Assembly (NCBI GenBank): GCA_025403435.1
Contig: CM046349.1
Location: forward strand, 24,861,854-24,925,853
DNA from: Artocarpus heterophyllus
Taxonomy: Eukaryota > Streptophyta > Magnoliopsida > Rosales > Moraceae
DNA: 64,000 bases
Direction of reading: 5' to 3'
Shown here: one piece after another, positions 46,021 through 55,223 of the stretch
Layout: each line of letters starts with the position of its first letter
Numbering within the stretch: the first letter of the stretch is position 1
Notes under the pieces: generated by a model
What the model was told of the DNA's origin: nothing
The model's database searches: none
The model's input: the letters and a program-made list of their open reading frames with translations, nothing else
Position numbers and translations under genes: made by a program

Positions 46021-46649
46021 TGTTGATGCTTACCGTCATCCGGCGTCGGATCAACACTCACGTGCGGCTGCGCACGTTCTGACCTCTTCTTAGGCTTACC
46101 TCTAACCGGGAGGATGTACCTGTAAAAGGGATGATACGAAGAATAATGGGGTTAGTCCATAGACAAGGGCTCTCCGATGCTCAAGGCAGGTATTGCTCGT
46201 CAGAGGTCGGCAGCTAGTTTGGTGTGAAGAGGTCTCTCTCTCTAAAACGTCATAAATGCATCCTATTTATAGGCCACCACTTGGATCGGGTTTAGGACGG
46301 GTTTTGCCCATCACCCGGGTGTCACATCAAGGTGTGTCAGGCAGTAGGTGATAAGTGTCGCGTCCATCGCCCAATGGATTGGGGTCTATCAGACGGCAGC
46401 ACATTTGCCTGGTGTTGGCCTATAAGGACGAGTAGTGACGTATCTTTATGAATAACATGGTCCGACCCGAGCTACAGTACACCCCGAGGTGGCAGCCTTC
46501 TTGGGGCGCGCCCTTGGATGAATGAAAGGCACATCGGGAAGAAGTATAAAGCGTCGGGTCAGACAGCGGGCTCCCTGATGTCTGCCGAGCTTGAGTGCTG
46601 ACCACCAAAGTTAGCGTCCTCGGTGGTGGCGCCGAGCTTATCCTCAACA
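46021..46649 (-). repeat. Element G: 629-bp solo LTR inside copia F
   Basis: Starts TGTTGATG and ends ATCCTCAACA, so the terminal six bases TGTTGA/TCAACA are inverted repeats. It is clearly more GC-rich than copia F around it. On the minus strand a TATA box (TATAAATA, 46271-46264) fits an LTR promoter, which suggests minus orientation. No second copy and no internal domain are in the window. The parent family is unknown; Ty3/gypsy is likely from the termini. Confidence 0.82.
46264..46271 (-). promoter_or_regulatory. TATA-like box of solo LTR G
   Basis: CCTATAAATAGG on the minus strand, about 380 bp into the LTR in that direction. Confidence 0.5.
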
Positions 46650-47020
46650 CGTATCAAGTAAATAAAGGTTATCATAAACAGATAAAGAACCAGAACCAAT
46701 AACTTTTGAATTCTGAAAAAGACTAAATATACTATTTCCAAATGAACAAGAATAACCAAATTTGTCTAATACAGAAACAGAAATCAAATTCCGTCTAAAC
46801 GACGGTACAACATAAGTCTCATTCAAATCCAAATAAAATCCAATCTTTAATAATAACCTAAATATTCCTATTGCCTCAACTTCCACTAATTTGCCATCAC
46901 CCACATAGATGTATCTTTCACCATTACTTGGCTTTCGGCAGCTTAGGCAACCCTGCATAGACACACTTATATGAGTAGTAGTACCGAAATTTATCCACCA
47001 AGTGTGTCTTGGTACCAGAG
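46650..47020 (-). pseudogene. Element F protease region
   Basis: The active-site block reads WWINFGTTTHIS, where an Asp-Ser/Thr-Gly is expected, so the catalytic Asp is replaced by Asn. The downstream block ETYVVPSFRRNLISVSVLDKFG is typical of copia elements. The frame continues to YDNLYLLDT and is then cut by solo LTR G. Confidence 0.85.
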
Positions 47021-47880
47021 TTAAATTAACCTAAAAACAAACCAAATTGAGGAGCGTACCATTCTTTGCACGCCATGCGTGATAATTGGTACATTGCTTC
47101 TTCTTATGTCCCTTACCTCCACAGAAGAAATAGGCAAATTCATCACCTTGTCCCTTCTGTTGTTTCTTCTGTGGTGCCGCACCTGCAACTTCTTTGCCTT
47201 TCTTCTTTTTCTTTTTCTTGTCCTTAGAGGTTGTAGCCAAATGAGCACTCTCTGCCTTCTCTTGCTTCAGTCTTTCCTCTTCTTGCACACAATATGAGAT
47301 GAGCTCATTAAGGGACCATTTATCCTTTTGACAGTTGTAGCTCACCTTAAATTGACTGAACTGTGCAAGAAGAGATATCAAAACTAAATGCACAAGTAAG
47401 TCTTCAAACAGCTCTAGCTTAAGTGCCTTTAGTTTTGAAGCAAGATGAGACATCTCCATGATGTACTCCCTTATGTTTTCTTTTCCTTTATACCTCATTG
47501 AAATAAGGTTTGCCAAAAGCGTACTTGTTTTAGCATTTTTGTTCTTGGCAAACCTCTTCTCAGTTTCCTCAAGAAAACCTTTGGCTGTAGTAACCTTTTC
47601 GGACATAGTGCCCTTGAAAGTTTTTGGAATAGCACGCTTCATGATCATTAGACTCATGCGATTCCAACGTTCCCACTTTTTCATGTCCCTCTTTTCATCA
47701 AGGGAACTATTATCTGTAAGGTCAGGAGGTCATTCAACCCTCAATGCAAGATCTAAATCCATGACTCCGAGAACTATCATAATGTTCTCTTGTCATGCCT
47801 TGAAGTTTGTGCCATTAAGCATGGGAATTGAATTGATGCTAGCAGAAATATTAGAAGCAGAACTTGCAACTGAACAGAGA
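47021..47880 (-). pseudogene. Element F gag
   Basis: The 217-aa frame (47031-47684) holds the gag core: NRMSLMIMKRAIPKTFKG, ANLISMRYKGKENIREYIMEM, CQKDKWSLNELISYCVQEEER. The zinc knuckle reads YFFCGGKGHKKKQC, with the first Cys replaced by Tyr. Upstream, to about 47880, the N-terminus (INSIPMLNGTNFKA) is still readable but has two stops. Confidence 0.87.
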
Positions 47881-48281
47881 ACAAAACAATAAAACAAGAA
47901 GCTCACATAAGTTCCATATCATACTTAAATAAATTCAAATAATGGTAGGGCCCATTACAAGATACCTAGCACAACATTAATATTTAGTCTTTGGACAAAA
48001 ATATTAACTTGTAAGTGGTACTCTTGGTGTAGTAATCAGACATTGATAATAAGTAGATGTTAAACAATAAATCTTACTTTGGGTCAATTTATTATTCACA
48101 TGTAAAACCGGATAATCATCACATGTTTATTACCATAAGTGTACATGCAATTATGTCAAATATTAACCTTTATTTGGGTCGGTCAATATTCACAAATACG
48201 TTGCATGGACACAACCATTTATATTTTAAAATAAATTAATTTTCACCAGAGATGTAACTTTGGTGACATGTTGTTTCAATT
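47881..48281 (-). other. Element F leader remnant up to the gap
   Basis: AT-rich, no coding content. Its position between gag and the missing 5' LTR makes it the element's leader. It contains repeated words around TATTAACTT and ATTATTCACATGTAAAAC, nothing diagnostic. Confidence 0.5.
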
Positions 48282-48381
48282 NNNNNNNNNNNNNNNNNNN
48301 NNNNNNNNNNNNNNNNNNNNNNNNNNNNNNNNNNNNNNNNNNNNNNNNNNNNNNNNNNNNNNNNNNNNNNNNNNNNNNNNN
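48282..48381. other. Assembly gap of 100 N
   Basis: Exactly 100 N, the usual placeholder for a scaffold gap of unknown size. The 5' LTR of copia F is missing at this point. A predicted 88-aa frame across it is meaningless. Confidence 0.99.
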
Positions 48382-49396
48382 AGTAACAAAGGAAGTTATC
48401 TTTCTCTCTGTTTTGATTTGACAATAGGTTTATGACAATGAGTGTGGGACCCTCCATGTCTACTAAAAAACTACCTTTCTCTTCCAAAAGAATCAACACC
48501 ACTTTCTTCTTCCTCTAGTTCTCTCTTTGAAAGCCACGGCTGACTATTGTTCCTTTGCCCCATCAATATAAATGATTGAATATCATGACAGAGCAAGAGA
48601 TCTCCAGGGCAGTTTTGGAAGTCAAAAGCCATCTTCTTTTTTAGCTTAAGTACATCTGTAGGCCTCTTTTTGTTGGCTTCAATTTCTATTCCTTGTTCTT
48701 TTTTGTATTAGACCAAAATTTTATCAATTATTTCTTAAGTTATATGACCCCAATTGTCAAATTAAGATCTAAAATTTCCAAACCATCTGAGGCCAAAGCT
48801 AGATGGCTACAACAGGAATGATATTTTGTGATTTGCACTCTTGTAATTTAGGGCCTTCCCTTAACAAATGTAACAACAATTATTAACTCAACCTTAGATG
48901 CTCAGAACATTAATAACATTTAAAATCTAAAATATCATATATTTTAATTTTAATTTAAAAGGCCAATTAAAAGCATAAAATCCATTTTTATACTTATAAG
49001 AAAAAGAGTACCAGATCCAAAATTCTGAATAAACATCTTAAAATTTGAAGCTATCTGAATTGAAGAAGTTAGTACCACCACTATCGTCGACGGCTGGCAA
49101 TGTCCAACGATTCTTTCTTATTATTTCATCCTTACTATAAACGAGAAAAAGAGAAAACCAAACGGTTACAGCTTTCAAAGGAGAGATTTTTTACAAAACA
49201 CCGTTACATCTCCCCTTAGTAGTGTTGAAGATATGTGGAGGTGTCAAAGATTTATTTGATGGACAAAGAATTCGACAAAAGAGTTGGATAGAGAAACTGG
49301 GTTTGTAGTAGAAAATAGGCCGAAATTCTAGGATGTTATCCATGGTCCATTTCACCGTATTAAATTTGCAAATCTTGGCGCCATAAATACCACTAG
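48382..49396. other. No gene seen between gap and hAT-like element
   Basis: AT-rich DNA with only short chance frames. No transposon end and no copia F LTR sequence were found right of the gap. Confidence 0.5.
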
Positions 49397-50062
49397 TAGG
49401 GGTGAACGGCTGACAGTTTAACAGTTTTTAGGTGAATGCGGGTCGTTTTTTTGGATAGCGGGTTGGCGATTAACCAACCCGCAGATCGCCTGTGGAATGG
49501 TGGGCGGTTTCCATTTGGGTGCGGGCGGGTGCAGGCGGTTTAAGGCAATTTGAGCTTATACTATAGCCCATTGTAATTTTTTAGGCCTTAAAAAAAAGTT
49601 AAGAAAATTTGTAGAAAATATAAGATGATAATATATGAAGCATTCTCAAAACAACCAAGTTTGACGCCTAAAGACTATGACCATATTCACAACAGAGGGG
49701 AAGCACTACGAGCGCCACTGCCACTAAACTAATTACTCAGAACTGGGAGTGGGAAGAAGAAAAGAAAAGGGGAAACTTTGGGGTTGGCTGGCTGCGATTA
49801 GAACTTTGGGGGAACTCTAAGGACTTGGAGTCGATGTTAGGGTAAGGGGACGGAGGGTAGAAGGCAAATTAGATTAAGGAATTAGCTTTTTAAAAAAAAA
49901 AAATTAGGTGGGCGGGTCGGTTTGAACCTGTTCTTTAAATTTCAAAACCGAACCCGCCCGCCAACATATACAAACGGGCGGGTTGCTGACATAGACACTT
50001 TTTTTTCTGGCAAGATGGGCGTGGGTGCAGGCGCGAGTATGGGTGGTTTTTGTGCAGCCCTA
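49397..50062. mobile_element. Element L: hAT-like non-autonomous transposon
   Basis: 666 bp with short terminal inverted repeats TAGGGGTGAAC... and, reversed, TAGGGCTGCAC..., the form common in plant hAT elements. Subterminal GC-rich words GCGGGTTGG, GGGCGGGTGC, CCCGCCCGCC and CGGGCGGG are repeated in both orientations, as expected for transposase binding sites. The 8-bp flanks (ACCACTAG, ATGAATAG) match at only five positions, so the insertion is old or the ends are slightly off. No transposase. ORFs of 71 and 60 aa at its right end overlap the repeats and are not genes. Confidence 0.65.
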
Positions 50063-51497
50063 ATGAATAGGGTGATAATTATTGCATTAATTAAACACCA
50101 TTTCCTTAACACACATATTGTCATGCGCTATAATTAATTTAACTCATAGCACTAATTGCAATCTATTATATTAATGACAACCTTGTACTAAAATCTATTC
50201 ATGCAATTAACTGATTTTGTTCACGTTTCCTAACACGCCGACAAAAATTTGTTTTTCTTTATTTTTTAGGCAAGATTATTTTGGTACCTTGTGTTTTAAA
50301 GAAACTTCACATTCGTACCATGTTGTTTAAAAAATATTAAAATGATACACTATAAATTTCAAAAATATCATTTCCATACTTTAAGTTTGTGTTTTTTGGC
50401 ATTAAATTTTATTTTTTCCTTTTATTAATAACCCCTAGTTTATTTGTGAAAACTATATAGGAGAAAAAAATAAAAATAATGTAAAAAAAGTAAATCTACG
50501 TATATGATTTTCCATTTGGGATTTATTAGCAAAAGAGTAAATATTAAATATCACATGAGGACATGAGGATGCATGATCACAACTCTTGTTGGGACAATAA
50601 GTTCCAACTATGACACATGTAAGAGATCTATTGCCACAATTGCAAGGCTTTGATGCAACTTTATGTTTAATTGTCTGTCTTGTTTTTCTACTTCAATGTA
50701 CTTTTGACTTTTAAGTATCACTCTTGATTAATGCTATTTATTTGTAATTTAGACCTATCATTTTTGTAGTAGCTAAACTTTTATTTATCTTAATGTTGTT
50801 TTTAATTTTGATCATACCTTCGTATTAACTTAATGATGAATTTATGATTATTACCATTATTATTATATTTCACAAAAATCCAATTGCCGAAAAAACTTAT
50901 GATTACTATCGCTATAATTGCATTTCATTAACATTCTTCACCAATAACAAAATTTATTTTCATTTTTCTCCATCGCTCTATGATTTCGACTAAACCAAAA
51001 CTAATTTTTAATTTTCTTTTCGAACCCCTCATAGTGTACTCTTCACTTTCTTTTCCAAGCAAAACAAAAAATCAAATCAATGATACAGTAAGTAAAACAA
51101 AAAATATATGTATATATACACATTATACCATGATTGTTTCTCACCTTCTCTTCTCCTCCTCCTGACTTCAAAACTACTTTTAAGAAAAACTAGAACTCTC
51201 GTTAATATTGCATTGTATAGTTCAAAACTTGCTATAATTTCTCCTCTTCATTAACGTTTTAATAAGCCTAAATATACCTAAGACAGTCTTCCTACACTGC
51301 TTCTCACATTTTTTTCCAAACACCCCCTACTATTTCAATTGGTTACTTCTCTTCACAATAATGTTCCTGCCCAAAGTAAGTGTCATGTTACCATGTCATT
51401 TCTTCATCAACTTATTGATACTAAAATATGTATTGACCAAAAACTCCCTCATGATGATACTCTCTCACAATAAAAGACATTTCTTGGCATGCAAAAA
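50063..51497. other. No gene seen; AT-rich DNA
   Basis: Only short frames up to about 61 aa. A stretch at 50278-50420 with TTTTGGTACCTTGTGTTTTAA resembles ends of plant DNA transposons, but no partner end was found. Confidence 0.45.
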
Positions 51498-51674
51498 CCA
51501 GGAACTCCAGTTTCCCACCCTCCAACTATCTCCCACATGTGGCTTCATCGGAAAACAAGATCTTTTGACAAGACAACCTAAATCATCACTCTAGGTTCCC
51601 ATCCTCCATCTACCTCCTACGTGCGGCTTCAAAGGAGACAAAATTTTTGACAAGACAACCTAAATATCACCACT
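51498..51674. repeat. Imperfect tandem duplication, about 85-90 bp
   Basis: Two diverged units, each with CC(A/C)(C/T)CCTCCA-type starts, GTGGCTTCATCGG or GTGCGGCTTCAAAGG, then TTTTGACAAGACAACCTAAAT followed by CATCAC or ATCACC. The second unit ends about 25 bp before element H. Confidence 0.75.
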
Positions 51675-51697
51675 AGCTGTCTTTTGAAGCCAATGCA

Positions 51698-51702
51698 GAC
51701 AC
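51698..51702. other. Target-site duplication of element H, left copy (GACAC)
   Basis: GACAC directly before the 5' LTR; identical to 56019-56023. Confidence 0.95.
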
Positions 51703-51788
51703 TGTTGCAGATATGGAGCCAAATCAAGTAGACAACCCAGCAAAAGGAAGGAAAGGGGAGAAAATCGCGTCCTTGAAGGCAGAGAGCA

Positions 51789-52040
51789 AGCGCCGCGGCT
51801 CTGGCGGAAGAGCGTCGCGGCGCTGGGATGAGGGCGCCTAGGCGCCATGTGGAGAGCGCCTAGGCGCCAGGACAAGAGCGCCTAGGCGCTATGTGGCAAG
51901 CGCCTAGGCGCCACGGGCTTTAAGCCTAGGCATCGTGGGGATGGCGCCTAGGCGCCAGGTGAAGAGCGCCTAGGCGCCGCAGGGGAGCGCCGCAGCGCTC
52001 GAAACGAGCGCCGCGGCGCTGACGCGCTGTGCTGCGCGAT
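51789..52040. repeat. Palindrome array in LTR of H (GGCGCCTAGGCGCC and AGCGCCGCGGCGCT types)
   Basis: About eleven units in 250 bp. The middle is formed by six copies of GCGCCTAGGCGC(C/T) plus one decayed copy (AAGCCTAGGCATC), bordered on both sides by AGCGCCGCGGCGCT-type units. GGCGCCTAGGCGCC and AGCGCCGCGGCGCT are perfect 14-bp palindromes with the same GCGCC arms and different centres (TA or CG). Spacers are 8-20 bp and mostly unrelated. Confidence 0.93.
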
Positions 52041-52128
52041 GTGTTTTGAATCAAAGTCGAATTCAAAGGTCCCAAAAACGGGAAACCACTAGGGTTTCCC
52101 ATTAGTTGCTATTTTCTCCTCCTTTGGT

Positions 52129-52136
52129 TATAAATA
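52129..52136 (+). promoter_or_regulatory. TATA box of element H, 5' LTR
   Basis: TATAAATA in GGTTATAAATAGACAC. The equivalent box in the 3' LTR is at 55650-55657. It would drive the element's RNA, starting roughly 25-35 bp downstream. Confidence 0.75.
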
Positions 52137-52499
52137 GACACAAGGTGGCTAGGGTTGTGTGTGTGAAAACTGTGTGTGAAAATTGTGAGAGGCATAATTT
52201 TGTGAGAGGCAAAATTCTTGAGAGCTTCATCCTTGAGAGAGAAAAATTCCCATTGGGTGTTAGATAGAAGAGAGTTTTGGTAAGCACAATTTGTGAGTGT
52301 GTGAGAAACTGCTCTTGTAATCTGTAATCTCCTTCATCATAGTGGAATCTGCAAGCGGCAGAAACAGGACGTAGTCTCAAATTTGGACGAACCTGTATAA
52401 AAATTTGGTGTCTCTTTTTCTTCTTTTCTCCTATTTATTTTCTGCAATTGTTCGTTCTTGCGATCCTTGGAATTAGGAGTCGTCTAATTCCCCAACAAC

Positions 52500-52510
52500 T
52501 GGTATCAGAG
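52500..52510 (+). promoter_or_regulatory. Primer-binding site of element H (initiator Met tRNA)
   Basis: TGGTATCAGAG starting 3 bp inside the LTR. Confidence 0.93.
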
Positions 52511-52531
52511 AGGAGGTTTTGATCAAGAACG

Positions 52532-55165
52532 ATGACTGGAGAAGAAGGTATGGCAGCCGGCATCACCAAATTTGATGGTTCAGATTTTTCCTATTGGAGG
52601 ATGCAAGTAGAAGACTACCTGTACAGCAGGAAACTGCACTTGCCCTTGGGTATTAAACCCGAAGGCATGAAGGATGAGGAGTGGAGTCTCCTTGATAGAC
52701 AGGTACTCGGTGTGATCCGTTTGACTTTGTCAAAGAACGTTGCCCACAACGTTGCGAAGGAGACTACTACAGCAGGGATGATGAAGGCTCTGTCAGAGAT
52801 GTATGAGAAGCCCTCAGCCAATAACAAGGTACATCTCATGAAGAAGCTCTTTAATTTAAAGATGTCTGAAGGTGCCTCGGTGGTAGAGCACCTGAACAGT
52901 TTCAACACCGTCTTAAACCAATTGGTCTCGGTAGAGATTAAATTCGATGATGAGATCAATGCTCTAATCCTCTTGGCCTCGTTACCGAATAGCTGGGAAC
53001 CCATGAGGGTGGCCATTACAAATTCGCTTGGGAATGCCAAATTAAAGTTTGTTGATGTCAGAAATTCTATTCTGGCGGAAGAAGTTCGCAGGAAGGACTC
53101 AGGAGAAGCCTCTTCGTCGAACTCGGCCCTTAATGTTGATAATAGGGGCAGGAAACTTGATAGGCAATCCAACAGGGATAATGGCAGGAGAGGCAAGTCG
53201 AGGAATGGGAGAAGCAATTCAAGGAATGGAAGGACCATGGAGTGTTGGAACTGTGGGAAGACGGGCCACTTGAAAAAGAACTGCAGGGCTCCAAGGAAGA
53301 ATGAAGACAAGACTAATGACGCAGCCAACGCCGCCACTGAAGAGCAACAAGATGCTTTAATCTTGTCTGTCGACAGTTCTTTTGATTCGTGGGTGATGGA
53401 TTCAGGAGCATCATTCCACACCACAGCACACCGTCATGTCCTGGAGAACTACGTTGCCGGAAATCATGGTAAGGTTTATCTCGTTGATGGAGAACCTTTG
53501 GATATAGTTGGCATTGGAGATGTCAGTTTAAAAATGCCTAATGGGTCGGTATGGAAGATTCATAAGGTGAGACATGTTCCTAAACTAATGCGCAACTTGA
53601 TTTCGGTGGGGCCACTGGATGATGAAGGACATAAAGTAACCTTCAATTGTGGAGGTTGGAAAGTCACCAAAGGAGCGATGGTAGTTGCTCGGGGACGCAA
53701 GGCTGGAACTCTCTACATGAACTCTAGTTGCAAAGATACCCTAGCAGTTGCTGATTCTGCTGCCAATACCGAGCTATGGCATTATAGGCTTGGTCACATG
53801 AGTGAAAAGGGTATGAAGGTGCTTCACTGCAAAGGAAAACTGCCGGGTTTGAAAACTGTTGATCACAGTTTGTGTGAAGCCTGCATCTTTGGTAAACAGA
53901 AGAGAGTCAGTTTCTCAAAGATGGGTAGAGAGCCTAAGTCCAGGAGATTGGAGCTAGTTCACACAGATGTGTGGGGGCCTGCGCCGGTGACTTCCCTTGG
54001 TGGCGCAAACTACTATGTGACGTTCATAGATGACTCAAGCAGGAAGGTATGGGTTTACTTTCTGAAAAACAAATCTGATGTGTTCCATGCTTTCAAGAGA
54101 TGGAAAGCCATGGTGGAGAACGAGACAGATTTGAAGGTGAAGCGCTTGCAGTCTGACAATGGGGGAGAGTACCTAGGTGAAGATTTCAGGCGGTACTGTG
54201 CTGAGAATGGGATAAAGATGAGGAAGACCATTCCAGGGAAACCACAACAGAATGGGGTAGCTGAGAGGATGAACAGGACTTTAAACGAGCGTGCTAGGAG
54301 CATGAGGTTGCATGCAGGGCTGCCAAAGATGTTTTGGGCTGAGGCAATTAACACAGCCGCTCATCTGATAAACAGAAGTCCATCCACACCGCTGAAGTTC
54401 AAGCTACCAGAAGAAGTATGGAGCCATAGACAGGTTGATCTCTCTTACTTAAGAGTGTTTGGTTGTGTTTCTTATGCACATATTGATTCTACTGCTAGAA
54501 GTAAACTGGATGCCAAGTCAAAGAAGTGCTTTCTGGTTGGCTATGGCGGACTTGAGTTTGGTTATCGTCTCTGGGATGACCAAAGCCGGAAGATTATCAG
54601 GAGCAAGGATGTGATCTTCAACGAAGGTGTTCTGTACAAGGACAGAGACAGCACGGACTCCAAGGGTTCAGGTTCTGAAGATAAGAAGCCTGAGGTGATT
54701 CCATTGAAGGATCTGCCTGAAGTAGAGGTGCAAAATCCAGAGGTTGAAGACCAGGACAACATAGCTCCAGAAGAAAACCAGAGGACTCCTGCCACACCAG
54801 TCAGGAGGTCTAGCAGGACAATCAGACCACCGCAGAGATACTCCCCAACTCTGCATTACATCTTGTTGACCGACAGAGGTAAGCCAGAGAGCTTTGATGA
54901 AGCCGTGAAGGCTGGAGATTCGGTCAAGTGGGAGTTAGCCATGAGGGACGAGTTGGATCGGACATGGCAACTGACAAAGTTACCACAGAGTAAAAAGTCC
55001 TTGCACAACAAGAGGGTATACCGGGCAAAAGATAAAAGTGCTGGCAGCAAACGGTATAAGGCAAGGTGGGTGGTAAAAGGATCCAGAGATTTGCTCACCA
55101 AGATGGATCCGATTGAGAAACTGAAGTTGTGCGCAACTTCAGTTGGACTTCTCCAAGAGGCGTGA
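52532..55165 (+). CDS. Element H gag-protease-integrase polyprotein, RT/RNase H deleted
   Basis: 877 aa from the ATG at 52532, 22 bp after the primer site. Gag: FDGSDFSYWRMQVEDYL and an all-helix core; zinc knuckle CWNCGKTGHLKKNC at 238-251; protease Asp290 in VMDSGASFHTT; integrase N-terminal zinc region about 417-458; integrase core Asp479 (TDVWG), Asp542 (SDNGGEY) and Glu578 (GVAERMN), the D,D-35-E spacing; then a Pro/Arg linker and the first part of RT (KPESFDEAVKAGDSVKWELAMRDELD). At about residue 850 (KARWVVKG) the sequence passes within a few residues to the extreme C-terminus seen after RNase H (DLLTK, EKLKLCATSVGL). Full copia polyproteins have about 1,300 residues, so roughly 450 are missing. 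No stop or frameshift elsewhere. Confidence 0.94.
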   Translation: MTGEEGMAAGITKFDGSDFSYWRMQVEDYLYSRKLHLPLGIKPEGMKDEEWSLLDRQVLGVIRLTLSKNVAHNVAKETTTAGMMKALSEMYEKPSANNKVHLMKKLFNLKMSEGASVVEHLNSFNTVLNQLVSVEIKFDDEINALILLASLPNSWEPMRVAITNSLGNAKLKFVDVRNSILAEEVRRKDSGEASSSNSALNVDNRGRKLDRQSNRDNGRRGKSRNGRSNSRNGRTMECWNCGKTGHLKKNCRAPRKNEDKTNDAANAATEEQQDALILSVDSSFDSWVMDSGASFHTTAHRHVLENYVAGNHGKVYLVDGEPLDIVGIGDVSLKMPNGSVWKIHKVRHVPKLMRNLISVGPLDDEGHKVTFNCGGWKVTKGAMVVARGRKAGTLYMNSSCKDTLAVADSAANTELWHYRLGHMSEKGMKVLHCKGKLPGLKTVDHSLCEACIFGKQKRVSFSKMGREPKSRRLELVHTDVWGPAPVTSLGGANYYVTFIDDSSRKVWVYFLKNKSDVFHAFKRWKAMVENETDLKVKRLQSDNGGEYLGEDFRRYCAENGIKMRKTIPGKPQQNGVAERMNRTLNERARSMRLHAGLPKMFWAEAINTAAHLINRSPSTPLKFKLPEEVWSHRQVDLSYLRVFGCVSYAHIDSTARSKLDAKSKKCFLVGYGGLEFGYRLWDDQSRKIIRSKDVIFNEGVLYKDRDSTDSKGSGSEDKKPEVIPLKDLPEVEVQNPEVEDQDNIAPEENQRTPATPVRRSSRTIRPPQRYSPTLHYILLTDRGKPESFDEAVKAGDSVKWELAMRDELDRTWQLTKLPQSKKSLHNKRVYRAKDKSAGSKRYKARWVVKGSRDLLTKMDPIEKLKLCATSVGLLQEA

Positions 55166-55210
55166 GAAGTCATTGCCGCTGCAGTGGGAGACATGGTGAT
55201 TGATTAGTCT

Positions 55211-55223
55211 CCAAGTGGGAGAT
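55211..55223 (+). promoter_or_regulatory. Polypurine tract of element H
   Basis: CCAAGTGGGAGAT abuts the TGTTGCAG start of the 3' LTR. Confidence 0.9.

Larger units (their letters stand above)
42305..48281 (-). mobile_element. Element F: degenerate Ty1/copia retrotransposon, 5' end lost in the N gap
   Basis: Minus-strand copia element: 3' LTR (about 42305-42778), polypurine tract, RNase H, RT, integrase, protease and gag pieces up to about 47880, then a non-coding leader up to the N gap at 48282. The 5' LTR is not visible, either inside the gap or deleted. A 629-bp solo LTR (G) is inserted between the protease and integrase parts. Many stops and lost catalytic residues show that it is old. 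Confidence 0.88.
51703..52497 (+). repeat. 5' LTR of element H
   Basis: 795 bp, TGTTGCAG ... CCCCAACA. U3 carries a GC-rich palindrome array (51789-52040), then a GGGAAACC/GGGTTTCCC hairpin (about 52080-52100), then a TATA box at 52129. Minus-strand ORFs inside it are duplicated in the other LTR and are not genes. Confidence 0.97.

Noticed and set aside
48236..48502. 88-aa ORF across the N gap
   Set aside because: Contains only unknown residues in its middle; not real evidence of coding.
49922..50137. ORFs of 71 and 60 aa on opposite strands at the right end of hAT-like L
   Set aside because: They are translations of the subterminal GC-rich repeats.
50278..50420. End of a DNA transposon (TTTTGGTACCTTGTGTTTTAA)
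   Set aside because: Resembles known plant transposon ends, but no inverted partner and no target duplication were found.
51789..52040. CRISPR-like look of repeats and spacers in the LTR of H
   Set aside because: Units are 14 bp, fully palindromic and variable, spacers are 8-20 bp and irregular, no cas genes are present, and the host is a plant.
52102..52380. 92-aa minus ORF, identical at 55623-55901
   Set aside because: Lies in the LTR of H, antisense to the expected transcript start, and is duplicated only with the LTR.
52615..53424. 269-aa antisense ORF over the H polyprotein
   Set aside because: It is the shadow of the gag/protease frame, without any recognisable domain.
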